A stretch of 33,942 nt of DNA, taken from the NCBI GenBank assembly GCA_016195825.1, contig JACPYV010000063.1:1-33942 (forward strand), read 5' to 3'. The position numbers and the translations under genes were made by a program. The stretch is from Burkholderiales bacterium. Its GTDB lineage: Bacteria; Pseudomonadota; Gammaproteobacteria; Burkholderiales; Burkholderiaceae_C. This document shows positions 1 through 7,692 of this stretch, in pieces; the stretch's first letter is position 1; every line of letters starts with the position of its first letter. The notes beneath the pieces are model-generated. The model had not been told where the DNA came from. It saw only the letters and a program-made list of their open reading frames with translations, and made no database searches.

Positions 1-228
1 GATGATGATCTGGCGATTCAGCATCACGCCAATGGCGCGCGTGACAGCCTCGATGTCGGCGTTGACGAAGTTCAGCGTGACCGGCGAGCTGGCCCGCACG
101 GCGGGGCCCGTCGATGAGCCGGGCCGGGCGCGTTGCACGGTGGCGTTGTCGGGCTGCGCGAGCGCGCTGCCTGCGGCCAGCAGCAGCACGGCAATCGCGG
201 TGGCGGTGCGTTGGGGATTCATGATCAT
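1..228 (-). CDS. gspD: GspD, type II secretion outer-membrane secretin (N-terminal part only)
   Basis: The reverse strand from 228 encodes a start, a hydrophobic signal peptide (MNPQRTATAIAVLLLAAGSALA) and then VTLNFVNADIEAVTRAIG, the opening of the GspD N0 domain. GspD multimerises in the outer membrane as the gated channel through which folded exoproteins leave. Only about 76 codons are visible; the gene continues past the left edge. The ATG at 228 overlaps the gspN stop (ATGA); an in-frame ATG at 222 is the alternative and gives a more typical signal peptide. No clear Shine-Dalgarno precedes either, so translational coupling to gspN is likely. Placement of gspD after gspN suggests gspE and gspF follow outside the window. 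Family identity is confident from the N0 motif and context. Confidence 0.9.
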   Translation of the reverse strand, partial: MIMNPQRTATAIAVLLLAAGSALAQPDNATVQRARPGSSTGPAVRASSPVTLNFVNADIEAVTRAIGVMLNRQIII

Positions 229-1115
229 CCGATCGTCAAGACGGAGCGCGCCCCTTGGCGGCGTCCGATGATGCTCAGCAGGTTGCTCAGCGCTTCCTCG
301 CGGCCCGGCGCGGCCGTGGCCTCGCCGGTGAAGCGGCTCTTGCCGCCGCTGTTGACGGTGCCCACGCCCGACAGCTGCAGCGCACCCTCCACCGTGGACA
401 GGCGCAGTGTGCTGACACCGGGGTTGGCCGGGTCGTCGTTGAGGTTGAGGCGGTAGCTGCCCAGCGGCGCGACGGTGGAGATGCGCGAGGACAGATTGAG
501 CAGGTCGAGCGTCAGGTCGCCGAACTGGCGCCAGCGGCCCTGCACTGACTCCAGCCGCAGCTCGCGCGCCGACAGCCGCAGCGAGCCGCCCAACTGCAGC
601 GTGTTCCAGGGCGTGCCCAGGCCCGACAGCAGGCCGGCCGGCAACCGCACCAGCCAGTCGGCGCGGTTGTCCACGCTGAGGGCCAGCCGGCCGAAGCCCG
701 GCTGTATGCCCAGCAGCAGCTCGCCGTTGATGCAGCAGTCCTGCTGGGCGGCGAGCTGCAAGCCCAGGCCCTTCATGCCCATCTTCCAGCGCAGCCGGCC
801 GGGCAGGGCGGACGCGTCGCGGCTGCCGGCGCCGCCGGTCAGCACCAGCACGCCCGAGCCATTCCAGACGCTGCCGCGGGTGTCGACCAGCAGCAGGTGG
901 TCGCTGGTCGCCGAGGCCAGCGCGCGCGCCAGCCAGCTCGCCGGTGCGAAGACGATGAGGGCGGCGATCACCCCGATCAGCGCGCCCGCAATGCTCCAGC
1001 GTCTGGGCGTGCCGTGGCGCACCGCCCGCCCGCCGACGCTGCCGGGCGGACCGAACACGGAGTCCTGCACCGTCGTCAGCGACGGCTGCGGGGGTTTCTT
1101 CTTGAGCCAGCGCAT
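225..1115 (-). CDS. gspN: GspN, type II secretion system protein N
   Basis: The 296-residue product has a short charged cytoplasmic tail, one membrane segment at about residues 41-58 and a periplasmic domain resembling T2SS protein N (WNGSGVLVL, LRWKMG, NGELLLGIQPGF). GspN is an accessory inner-membrane component found in only some type II systems; its exact role is poorly defined. The start at 1115 (MRWLKKK) was chosen because it overlaps the gspM stop as TGATG; the open frame runs upstream to 1562, but that part lies over gspM in another frame. The stop overlaps the gspD start. Identification relies on position between gspM and gspD plus recognisable motifs, since this family is weakly conserved. 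Confidence 0.88.
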   Translation of the reverse strand: MRWLKKKPPQPSLTTVQDSVFGPPGSVGGRAVRHGTPRRWSIAGALIGVIAALIVFAPASWLARALASATSDHLLLVDTRGSVWNGSGVLVLTGGAGSRDASALPGRLRWKMGMKGLGLQLAAQQDCCINGELLLGIQPGFGRLALSVDNRADWLVRLPAGLLSGLGTPWNTLQLGGSLRLSARELRLESVQGRWRQFGDLTLDLLNLSSRISTVAPLGSYRLNLNDDPANPGVSTLRLSTVEGALQLSGVGTVNSGGKSRFTGEATAAPGREEALSNLLSIIGRRQGARSVLTIG

Positions 1116-1642
1116 CAGCCGCCTCCCAGGACCAGCACCAGGCTGCCCGAATAGCCCTTGGGGCCGCGGGTCAGCTGGGCTTCGACGGGCCGCGCGCGCG
1201 CAGCCGAGCGCACCTCGCCCAGCCAAGCCTGCAGCTTGTCGGGCGCCACGCTGGTCAGGGTGACGACGGCGCGGTCGCCGGTCAGGTTCAGCCGCGCGGC
1301 GGGCCCGAGGTTGGCGGTGGCCGCCGTCAGCGCGGCCTGCGCCTGGGCCGCCGGCACGGCCGGGGCCTTGCGCAGCAGGCTGGCTTCCTGGGCCTGGGCC
1401 TGCATCTGCTGCAGCTGCAGCTCCAGCTTCTCGAGTTCGGCCGGGGCCGTCTTCAGCGTGCGCAGCGCGGGCGCCAGCAGCACGCTCCAGGCCAGCAGCA
1501 GGCCCAGCAGCACGGCCACGGTCGTCAGCGCGAAGCGTTCGCGCTCGCCCAGCACCTGCCACTGCGCCAGGGCACGGCTCCTGGCCTGCTGGAACTGCGC
1601 CTGCAGGCCGTCGACGGCGGGCGTGGAGTTGGGGCGTGCCAT
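1115..1642 (-). CDS. gspM: GspM, type II secretion inner-membrane protein M
   Basis: The 175-residue protein has a short cytoplasmic N-terminus, a single membrane helix at about 38-58 (TTVAVLLGLLLAWSVLLA), then a Gln/Leu/Ala-rich likely coiled coil (about 60-90) and a small ferredoxin-like periplasmic domain. GspM binds GspL and stabilises the inner-membrane platform of the secretion machine. Start ATG 1642 overlaps the gspL stop (TGATG) and gives the expected length; the open frame extends upstream without support. gspN follows with the same type of overlap, so L, M and N are probably translationally coupled. Confidence 0.9.
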   Translation of the reverse strand: MARPNSTPAVDGLQAQFQQARSRALAQWQVLGERERFALTTVAVLLGLLLAWSVLLAPALRTLKTAPAELEKLELQLQQMQAQAQEASLLRKAPAVPAAQAQAALTAATANLGPAARLNLTGDRAVVTLTSVAPDKLQAWLGEVRSAARARPVEAQLTRGPKGYSGSLVLVLGGG

Positions 1643-2898
1643 CAGCTGTGTCCTGCGGCGCTCGGGCGGCTGATGGTCAGCTTGCCCTCGCTTGCATCCA
1701 GCTGCCAGCCTTCGCTTTGCAACTGAGTGCGGAAGTTGTCGATCTGCGGCGGGTTCCAGCCCTGGGCCGACACGGTCAGCCGGCCCGGCTCGAAGGCCAG
1801 CGCGTCGGTGGGCGGGCGGTCGGCCGGCCAGGCGGTGGCGGCGGCGGCAAGCAGGGCTTCGAGGTCTTGCTCGCCCACCGCGCCGGCCCCGGCACGCATC
1901 AGGTCGAGCTGCTTTTGCATCTGCACCGGCGCGTCCAGGATGGCGCGCACCTGCGGGAAGGCGGTGGTCAGCGTGGTCGTGATGGCCTCGCGGCGGGCTG
2001 CCAGCTCGCGGTTCTGGTGCCAGGCCCACAGGTTCAGGCCCAGCAACTGCACGACGGCCAGCGCCGCCACGCCGTAGCGCACGGGCTGCCAGGGCTTGCG
2101 CATCAGGCCGCGGCCGAGCAGGCGAAGCGCACGCACGCCACGGGCGCGCGGCGCCAGGTCGAACTGGCGCAGGTTCCAGGCGCTGTCGATGACGGCCAGC
2201 GCGCGCTGGCCCGGCGTCTGCACGGCGACGGTGGTGCCCAGCCAGCGTTCGGCGCTGGTGGCCACGCCCGGCGTGGCCGTCCACTGCGCCGCGTGCACCA
2301 GGCCGGGCGGGAAGAGCTGGCGTGCCAGGCCGCCCTGCAGCGGCAGCGTGGCCGCGCCGTCGGCATGGCTCCAGCGCAGCACCACGCTGTCGTCGCCGGC
2401 GGCCTGGGCCTCGAAGAAATGGCCGCGCGGCAACTCGTCCGGCCAGGACAGCGGCGCTACGCGTTCGACGAAGACATGGGCCGCATCGAGCTTGGCGAGA
2501 TGTTCGACCAGCCAGGGGCGCGAGGTGATGGCCACCCAGGCGGTATCGCCGCCGGCCGCGTCGGGCTCCAGCGCGAAGTGCAGGGCTTCCGGGTCGTCCA
2601 GTACCAGCTCCTCGAGCTTGCCGGCCAGTGCCGCGCGCATCTGGCGGCCGGCGCGCGGCAGCTCCACGCAGCGCCAGCTGATGTCGGACTCGGCGACAAC
2701 GGCGATGACGCTGTCGGCCGTGGGCAGTGCGCTGGGGGCGGCACGGCCTTCCGCGCTGATCTGGCGGCCGTCGCTCGTCAACACGTAGTCGTACTCGCGC
2801 AGCCCCGCGGCGCGTGGCAGATCCACCGCTGCAGGCGCGGCTCGGCTCAGCGCGCGCAGGCGCGACCGGGGGGGCAGGAACAGCAGCAGGGTGCTCAT
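1642..2898 (-). CDS. gspL: GspL, type II secretion cytoplasmic/inner-membrane protein L
   Basis: The 418-residue protein shows the GspL plan: a cytoplasmic actin-like domain (about 1-260, with WRCVELPRAGRQMRAALAG and LRQFDLA stretches), one membrane helix at about 268-290 (VAALAVVQLLGLNLWAWHQ) and a small periplasmic domain. GspL recruits the GspE ATPase to the membrane and pairs with GspM. It is the first gene after a 103-bp gap downstream of gspK, the only sizeable gap in this gsp run, and a plausible promoter lies there (see 2920-2948). No strong ribosome-binding site precedes ATG 2898. Confidence 0.92.
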   Translation of the reverse strand: MSTLLLFLPPRSRLRALSRAAPAAVDLPRAAGLREYDYVLTSDGRQISAEGRAAPSALPTADSVIAVVAESDISWRCVELPRAGRQMRAALAGKLEELVLDDPEALHFALEPDAAGGDTAWVAITSRPWLVEHLAKLDAAHVFVERVAPLSWPDELPRGHFFEAQAAGDDSVVLRWSHADGAATLPLQGGLARQLFPPGLVHAAQWTATPGVATSAERWLGTTVAVQTPGQRALAVIDSAWNLRQFDLAPRARGVRALRLLGRGLMRKPWQPVRYGVAALAVVQLLGLNLWAWHQNRELAARREAITTTLTTAFPQVRAILDAPVQMQKQLDLMRAGAGAVGEQDLEALLAAAATAWPADRPPTDALAFEPGRLTVSAQGWNPPQIDNFRTQLQSEGWQLDASEGKLTISRPSAAGHS

Positions 2899-2919
2899 AG
2901 GGGCATGCAGGCGCGGCGC

Positions 2920-2948
2920 ATTCTAGGAGGGGGCTGTGACGATGTCGG
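2920..2948 (-). promoter_or_regulatory. Candidate internal promoter for gspL-M-N-D
   Basis: In the gspK-gspL gap the minus strand reads CCGACA (2948-2943), a 17-bp spacer, then TAGAAT (2925-2920). The -10 matches the sigma-70 consensus at 5 of 6 positions and the -35 at 4 of 6. A transcript would start near 2913, just ahead of gspL at 2898. Seen by eye only; it would let the LMND block be made independently of the pseudopilins. Confidence 0.4.
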
Positions 2949-3001
2949 CTGGAATCAAGGGCTTGCGGTGAAGTTCTGTTGCGGTTTCGAGATTGCGACG
3001 G

Positions 3002-3994
3002 TCAACGCTCCAGCAACTGGCTGATACGTTCGCGGGCCAGTACGACGATGTTCGTGCCCTGGCGTTCGATCAGCGAGCGCTGTTCCAGCTGGCGTTCCTC
3101 CAGCCGCAGCCGGCCGGTCACGATGAAGAAGGACGAGTCCACCGAGGCCCTGCCGGCGGCGATCTGCACGTTGGCGGGAAGGAACGCCGCGGCGTCCGCG
3201 GTGTTCTGCAGCGGCCGGCCCTTGCGGCCTTGCACCAGGCGCTCGGCCGAGGCGAGGTCCACGCCGTCGAACAGCGCCGCGATGACCTCGCGCGGCGCTG
3301 TGTTGAGGTTGACCGCCGTCAGCTTGGGCAGCAGCACGACATAGGGCCGCAGGCGCTCCAGCGTGTCGGCGCTCAGGCCCAGCCAGGCGAGCTGATCCAG
3401 GCCGGCGGGCCGCAGCGGACCGCTGTCGCTGACCTCCGGACCGCTGGCCGCCCCGCTGGCCGGACTGCTGGCGCCGCTGGCCGCGGCCGGAAAGGCGGCG
3501 CGCAGCCCGCTGATGATGACGGCGGCCGTGCCGGGCGGCGCGTTGACCTGGCTGCACAGCCGCTCCAGCACGCGCTGCTCCAGCTCCGGCACCTGGGGGC
3601 CGCCCAGCAGCGCGCGCAGGTTGTAGCGGCTTTGTGCATCCTCGATGCTGCCGGACAGGAAGGCCTCAGGGCCATCGTCGTCGGTGGCGGCGGCGTTGTC
3701 GGCCGCCAAGAAGGTGGACAGCCGCGCTTCGGCCAGCGGCACGGCCCAAGGTTCGCCAAGGTGGTCGACCGCCTTGTTGCGGTTGTTCTGGGCGTCCTCC
3801 TTCAGGATCAGCCGCGCCCAGTCCAGCGCACCTTGCAGGATCCACGCGCTCTGGGCCCGCGCGCGGTCGGCCGCCTCGATCTGCACGGCGCGGTACTGCT
3901 GCCAGACCATGCCGGCCGCGAGGCTGGCGATCAGCGTGACGATGATCATTGCGGTCAGCAGCGCTGCACCCCGTTGGCGGCGTCGAAGGCTCAT
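3002..3994 (-). CDS. gspK: GspK, type II secretion minor pseudopilin
   Basis: The 330-residue product starts with a basic leader and RQRG followed by AALLTAMIIVTLIASLAAGMV, a prepilin-peptidase site with the hydrophobic helix lacking Phe+1 and Glu+5, as is normal for GspK. The large globular domain contains YNLRALLGG and VNLNTAPREVIAALFDG, typical of the helix-hairpin-helix-like GspK domain. GspK caps the pseudopilus tip with GspI and GspJ. An Ala/Ser/Gly/Pro-rich stretch (about 170-190) looks like a flexible insertion. ATG 3994 overlaps the gspJ stop (ATGA). The open frame continues upstream, but only as a shadow of gspJ. Confidence 0.93.
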   Translation of the reverse strand: MSLRRRQRGAALLTAMIIVTLIASLAAGMVWQQYRAVQIEAADRARAQSAWILQGALDWARLILKEDAQNNRNKAVDHLGEPWAVPLAEARLSTFLAADNAAATDDDGPEAFLSGSIEDAQSRYNLRALLGGPQVPELEQRVLERLCSQVNAPPGTAAVIISGLRAAFPAAASGASSPASGAASGPEVSDSGPLRPAGLDQLAWLGLSADTLERLRPYVVLLPKLTAVNLNTAPREVIAALFDGVDLASAERLVQGRKGRPLQNTADAAAFLPANVQIAAGRASVDSSFFIVTGRLRLEERQLEQRSLIERQGTNIVVLARERISQLLER

Positions 3995-4629
3995 CGGACG
4001 GTGACCTCCAGCTCGCGCGTCAGTGTGCCGACCAGGCCGCTGCCCTCGGCGAACTGCATCGCGATGCGCAGTCCCGCGGGCGTCTGCAGGGTGGTCCTGG
4101 GGTTGACCGGGCCGGCATTCTGGCCGGCCGCGCTGCCGGTGGACTGGCAGTTGCTCCAGGCATTGCCCCAGTAGCAGTAGAACTGCCAGCCGGCCACGCC
4201 GTCGAAGGCGCGCAGCGCGGGGTTGCGCTGCGCCAGTTGCTGCAGGCCGCGCTGGCGCTGGTCTTCCAGCTCCTGCACGGTGCGCAGGGCGGGGCTCTCC
4301 CAGCGCCACAGACTGCCCTCGCGCAGGCTCCACACCACGACCTGCAGGCCTGCTGCGGCCTGGCGTGTCAGCACCAGGTTGCCGCCATCGAAGGACACGG
4401 GCTCCACGGTGCTGTGGCTGTCCTGCACGGCGCGCAGGTCGACCTCCCACTGCGCCAGTACCGTCTGCAGCCGCGCGGTCTGCGCCAGGCGCACCTGGGC
4501 GATCTCGCGGCTGCGCACCAGCGCGTCGATGCCGCGCCAGGCCATGGCCGCCATCGTCGCCATGACGACCAGCGCGACGAGGACTTCGACGAGCGTGAAG
4601 CCCGTCCGGCGGGCAGGCCTGGCGCGCAT
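3991..4629 (-). CDS. gspJ: GspJ, type II secretion minor pseudopilin
   Basis: The 212-residue protein has an N-methylation/prepilin cleavage motif, RRTG|FTLVEVLVALVVMATM, with Glu+5 present, followed by a C-terminal beta-rich domain (GGNLVLTRQ, LWRWESPALR). GspJ joins GspI and GspK in the pseudopilus tip complex. The start overlaps the gspI stop by one base (TGATG) and its stop overlaps gspK. The length is normal for the family. The alternating hydrophobic helix, cleavage motif and gene order H-I-J-K make the assignment secure. Confidence 0.93.
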   Translation of the reverse strand: MRARPARRTGFTLVEVLVALVVMATMAAMAWRGIDALVRSREIAQVRLAQTARLQTVLAQWEVDLRAVQDSHSTVEPVSFDGGNLVLTRQAAAGLQVVVWSLREGSLWRWESPALRTVQELEDQRQRGLQQLAQRNPALRAFDGVAGWQFYCYWGNAWSNCQSTGSAAGQNAGPVNPRTTLQTPAGLRIAMQFAEGSGLVGTLTRELEVTVR

Positions 4630-4997
4630 CAGAACTTGCCCATGATGGTGGACAGCCCCAGCACCGGCCGGCCCTGGTCATTGGCAACGGACGCCTCGAC
4701 GCGGCGGAACAGCGGGTTGGGCGTGGGGCTGACCTTGAGCTTGCCGCTGTAGCTGCGGCCGAGCTGCTCGCAGGCGAAGGGGGTCTCGCCGATGTCCGGG
4801 AACTGCTGCGTCAGGCGCAGCTCGGTCAGCAGGTTCTCGGCGCACCACTGTGCGGAACTGACCTCGGCCAGGCGCTCGGCGTTGTTGGCCAGCGCGCCCG
4901 CGGCCTTGATACCGGCACCCAGCGCGATGGCGACGATCACCAGGGCGACCAGCACCTCGATCAGCGTGAAGCCACGGGTTGGTCGGAGCCGGCTCAT
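4629..4997 (-). CDS. gspI: GspI, type II secretion minor pseudopilin
   Basis: At 122 residues this is the expected size for GspI. It opens with MSRLRPTRG|FTLIEVLVALVIVAIALGA, a prepilin-peptidase site with Glu+5. The downstream AEVSSAQWCAENLLTELRL matches the conserved GspI segment after the helix. GspI nucleates the pseudopilus tip complex with GspJ and GspK. ATG 4997 overlaps the gspH stop (ATGA), and its own stop overlaps the gspJ start. Confidence 0.94.
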   Translation of the reverse strand: MSRLRPTRGFTLIEVLVALVIVAIALGAGIKAAGALANNAERLAEVSSAQWCAENLLTELRLTQQFPDIGETPFACEQLGRSYSGKLKVSPTPNPLFRRVEASVANDQGRPVLGLSTIMGKF

Positions 4998-5491
4998 GGC
5001 GGCAGGATGTCGAAGGCCGAGAGGCCGTCCGTGCCGAGCACCAGGCGCTGGCTGCCCAGCTGCAGGCGCAGGCGCTGAGCCGGGATGACGGGCTCGGGGC
5101 CTAGGCTGAGGCCAGGGTCGGCGGCGCTGGCGTTCTCGATCAGCACGGCCACCGGCTCGCCCAGCCAGCGTGAGGGCAGCTGGATGGTGCGTGGCAGGCC
5201 GGTGAACTGGAAGTCCTCGCCGGTCTTGGCGCCCTTGGGGACCCAGCGCACGGCCAGTCCCGAAGCGCGGCTCTCGGCGCGCGCCGTCTCCAGCAGGGCG
5301 GCCAGGCGCTGGGCTTCGCGCTGCAACTGCAACTCGGCCGGGTCGCGCAGGGCGAGGCTGATGGTGGCGCTCGTGATGGCGATCAGCGCCACGACGACCA
5401 GCAGTTCAATCAGAGTGAAGCCGGCGTTCCGGCCGGTGCAACCGCCGGGCTTCCTCGCGGGGCCGACTGCGGACTCGCAGGCGAGGGGCAC
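4994..5491 (-). CDS. gspH: GspH, type II secretion minor pseudopilin (GTG start)
   Basis: The product has GRNAG|FTLIELLVVVALIAITSATIS, a clear prepilin cleavage motif, then a GspH-type domain (LRDPAELQLQREAQRLAALLETARAE..). GspH is thought to link the major pseudopilin shaft to the tip complex. The best start is GTG at 5491, three bases after the gspG stop; it gives an unusually long 24-residue leader containing two cysteines. No ATG exists between the gspG stop and the cleavage site. The 165-residue length fits the family. Confidence 0.9.
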   Translation of the reverse strand: MPLACESAVGPARKPGGCTGRNAGFTLIELLVVVALIAITSATISLALRDPAELQLQREAQRLAALLETARAESRASGLAVRWVPKGAKTGEDFQFTGLPRTIQLPSRWLGEPVAVLIENASAADPGLSLGPEPVIPAQRLRLQLGSQRLVLGTDGLSAFDILPP

Positions 5492-5494
5492 AAG

Positions 5495-5926
5495 TTACTG
5501 CCAGGAGCCGATGTCGGCGTCGCGGCCTTCACCACCGGCGCGGCCGTCGGCGCCGAAGCTGTACACGTCGACCTCGCCCTTCACGCCGGGGTTGGCGAAC
5601 TGGTAGGGGTGGCCCCAGGGGTCATTGGGCAGCTTCTCGAGGTAGGGCTTCCAGTTGGCGGGTGGCGTGCCGGCGGTGGGCTTGTGCACCAGCGCGTCCA
5701 GGCCTTGCTCGGCGCTGGGGTAGCGCTGGTTGTCGAGCTTGTAGAGCTTGAGAGCCTGCATGAGGTTGTTGACGTCGGTGCGGGCCGCGGTGACGCGGGC
5801 ATCCTCGGCGCGGTCCAGCACATTGGGCACGACGAGGGCCGCGAGCACGCCGATGATGACGAGCACGACCAGCAGTTCGATCAGCGTGAAGCCGCGGGCG
5901 AGGGAGGAACGACGCATGGCAGGCAT
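5495..5926 (-). CDS. gspG: GspG, major pseudopilin of type II secretion
   Basis: The 143-residue protein begins MPAMRRSSLARG|FTLIELLVVLVIIGVLAALV, a textbook class-III signal, and contains the GspG hallmarks DVNNLMQALKLYKLDNQRYPS, EQGLDALV, LPNDPWGHPYQF and a C-terminal DVYSFGADG loop that binds calcium in characterised homologues. It polymerises into the periplasmic pseudopilus that pushes substrates through GspD. ATG 5926 is preferred; ATG 5917 is an in-frame alternative. It heads the minus-strand gsp run and diverges from gspC across 44 bp. A -10-like TATGAT lies on the minus strand at 5962-5957, but no good -35 is visible. Confidence 0.95.
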   Translation of the reverse strand: MPAMRRSSLARGFTLIELLVVLVIIGVLAALVVPNVLDRAEDARVTAARTDVNNLMQALKLYKLDNQRYPSAEQGLDALVHKPTAGTPPANWKPYLEKLPNDPWGHPYQFANPGVKGEVDVYSFGADGRAGGEGRDADIGSWQ

Positions 5927-5970
5927 GTGGGAGCGCAGAGCTGCGGTGAGCGGGCCATCATAATGGTGCG

Positions 5971-6582
5971 ATGCTTGCTCGATTGACGACGTTTTCGGTG
6001 TGGCTGCTGCTGGGCGGCTCGGTGGCCTACTGGGGGCTGCAACTGCTGGCGCGGCCGCTGACGATGCCGGCTTCGGTGCTGTCCGCTGGCGAGTCGCGCG
6101 GCGCCCAGGTCGACCTGGGCCGGCTGCTGGGCGTGGCGGCGGTGGAGGCCGCGCCCGAGCCCGAGGTGGCAGCGTCCACCCGATTGCGCCTGCTGGGCGT
6201 CGTGGCACCCCGGAACGCCCAGGCGGCCGATGCCGGCGAAGGTGTTGCGCTGATCGAGGTGGACGGCGTGGCGCGCACGGTGCGCGTGGGTGCCGTGGTG
6301 GACGGCGACTTGCGCCTGCTGCGTGTCGACGCGCGCAGCGCCAATCTCGGGCGGGTAGGCCAGGCGCCCAGCCAGGTGCTGCAGATGAGCCCGCCGCCGT
6401 CGCCGTCGACCGGCTCGCTGCCGCCGGCCACGCCGTCTCCCGTCGTGCTGGGCGGCAACCCGCCGGGTACCTTCAACGCGGTGCCGGCTGCGGCGCCGTC
6501 GGTGTACGGCATGCCCCTGGCCGGGTCCGGGTCGCAGCCGCCGCCACAGCGTGGCAACGACGGGCCGCAGCAGCAGCGCTGA
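5971..6582 (+). CDS. gspC: GspC, type II secretion inner-membrane clamp protein
   Basis: The 203-residue product has a membrane helix near the N-terminus (about 8-27), a GspC homology region at about 70-128 (RLRLLGVVAP, GVALIEVDGVARTVRVGAVV, LLRVDA) and a Pro/Ser/Gly-rich low-complexity tail. In the family the homology region contacts the N0 domain of GspD and so couples the inner platform to the secretin. No PDZ domain follows, making this a short form. It is transcribed away from gspG, an arrangement known from Burkholderia. It converges on cobT with 4 bp between stops and no visible terminator. Confidence 0.88.
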   Translation: MLARLTTFSVWLLLGGSVAYWGLQLLARPLTMPASVLSAGESRGAQVDLGRLLGVAAVEAAPEPEVAASTRLRLLGVVAPRNAQAADAGEGVALIEVDGVARTVRVGAVVDGDLRLLRVDARSANLGRVGQAPSQVLQMSPPPSPSTGSLPPATPSPVVLGGNPPGTFNAVPAAAPSVYGMPLAGSGSQPPPQRGNDGPQQQR

Positions 6583-6586
6583 AGGC

Positions 6587-7660
6587 TCAAAGGCCGAGCG
6601 TCGGCAACTGGGCGCCCGCCTCGGGCCGTGAGGCCAGCCGGGCTTCGGCGACCTCGTGCAAGTCGGTCAGCAGTGCCGCGGCGGAGCGGATCATGGGCCA
6701 GGCCAGCGCCGCGCCGGTGCCGTCCGCGCTGTCCATGCCCAGCTCCAGCAGCGCCGATGCGTGGAACAACGCCAATGCCTCGTCCAGGCCACGGTGCACG
6801 TGGCTGCGGCAGAACACCGCGTAGTCGGTGACGGGCGCGCAGATCAGCGACGCCAGCTTGAGGGCCGCGCAGGCGGCGATGCCGTCCACGATGATGAGGC
6901 TGCGCTTGCTGGCCGCGACGAGCATGGCGCCCACCATGACCGCCAGCTCATGGCCGCCGAACGCCGCCAGCAGGTCCATGGGGTCCTTGACGTCGCGATG
7001 GCGGGCAAGCGCGCCGTGCAGCACGTCGAGCAGGTGGGTCAGGTCGTCCTGGCGCATGGTGGGCCCGGAGACGACGAAGTCGCGCGCCGGCTGCTCGGCC
7101 AGGCGCGACAGCACCAGGGCCGCGCATTCCGCCGAGCCCTGGCCCATGCTGGCGCAGGCCAGCACGTTGCCCGGCAGGTTGTCGGCGATCTCCATGCCCA
7201 CGCGCACGCCGGCGTGGGCCTGCTCCAGGCTCATCGCGTGGCCGGTGCGTGCGTTGCGGGTGCCGTGCGCGACCTTGCGCGCCAGCAGCCGCGCGTGCGG
7301 CGGCAAGTTCTCGGCGACGCCGCAGTCCACGACGGTCAGGTGCAGGCCTTGCAGGCGGGCAAACACCGACACCGGCAGTTGCGCATGCAGCGCCATCTGG
7401 ACCTGGTCCTTCGTGGCCCGGCCCCACTGGGCGCCGACACCGTCCACGACGATGCCGTGGTCGGCCGCGAACAGCGCCAGCACCGGGTCGCGAAATCGTG
7501 GCGTCAGGCTGTTCTGCACCAGGCCCAGGCGCACGGCCAGCGGCTCCAGCTCACCGAGGCCGCCGGCAATAGCCGAGCGGCGGTCGACGCGGTCGCGAAG
7601 GGCCTTCTCCAGTTCTGGATTGGCGGTGGGGGAGATCAGCGACTGTTGGGCGACGGTCAT
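6587..7660 (-). CDS. cobT: CobT-family nicotinate-nucleotide:base phosphoribosyltransferase homologue, active site altered
   Basis: The 357-residue protein aligns by eye along the whole of CobT: FAADHGIVVDGV (about 65-76), TVVDCGVAEN, VAHGTRNARTGHAMS, PMDLLAAFGGHELAVMVGAML and DGTGAALAWPMI near the C-terminus. CobT transfers phosphoribose from nicotinate mononucleotide to dimethylbenzimidazole for the lower ligand of cobalamin. Here the family motif G-E-G-S-G-A is A-D-G-T-G-A (Asp313 where the catalytic Glu is expected), and the G-E-M-G-I-x-N-T-T motif reads A-S-M-G-Q-G-S-A-E (Ser171 in place of Glu). Activity or base preference may therefore differ. It lies 32 bp after ilvA on the same strand, with no other cobalamin gene nearby. 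The family is certain; the exact reaction is not. Confidence 0.8.
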   Translation of the reverse strand: MTVAQQSLISPTANPELEKALRDRVDRRSAIAGGLGELEPLAVRLGLVQNSLTPRFRDPVLALFAADHGIVVDGVGAQWGRATKDQVQMALHAQLPVSVFARLQGLHLTVVDCGVAENLPPHARLLARKVAHGTRNARTGHAMSLEQAHAGVRVGMEIADNLPGNVLACASMGQGSAECAALVLSRLAEQPARDFVVSGPTMRQDDLTHLLDVLHGALARHRDVKDPMDLLAAFGGHELAVMVGAMLVAASKRSLIIVDGIAACAALKLASLICAPVTDYAVFCRSHVHRGLDEALALFHASALLELGMDSADGTGAALAWPMIRSAAALLTDLHEVAEARLASRPEAGAQLPTLGL

Positions 7661-7692
7661 GGCTAGGCGGTGGCGAACCCCAGGATTTCAAC

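Noticed and set aside
225-1562. Extended 445-residue version of GspN
   Set aside because: The first 149 codons overlap gspM in another frame and read as Arg/Ala-rich noise; the start at 1115 overlaps the gspM stop and gives a normal membrane anchor.
1636-3024. 462-codon plus-strand frame opposite gspL
   Set aside because: No recognisable domain; overlaps gspL, whose membrane helix and gene order are convincing.
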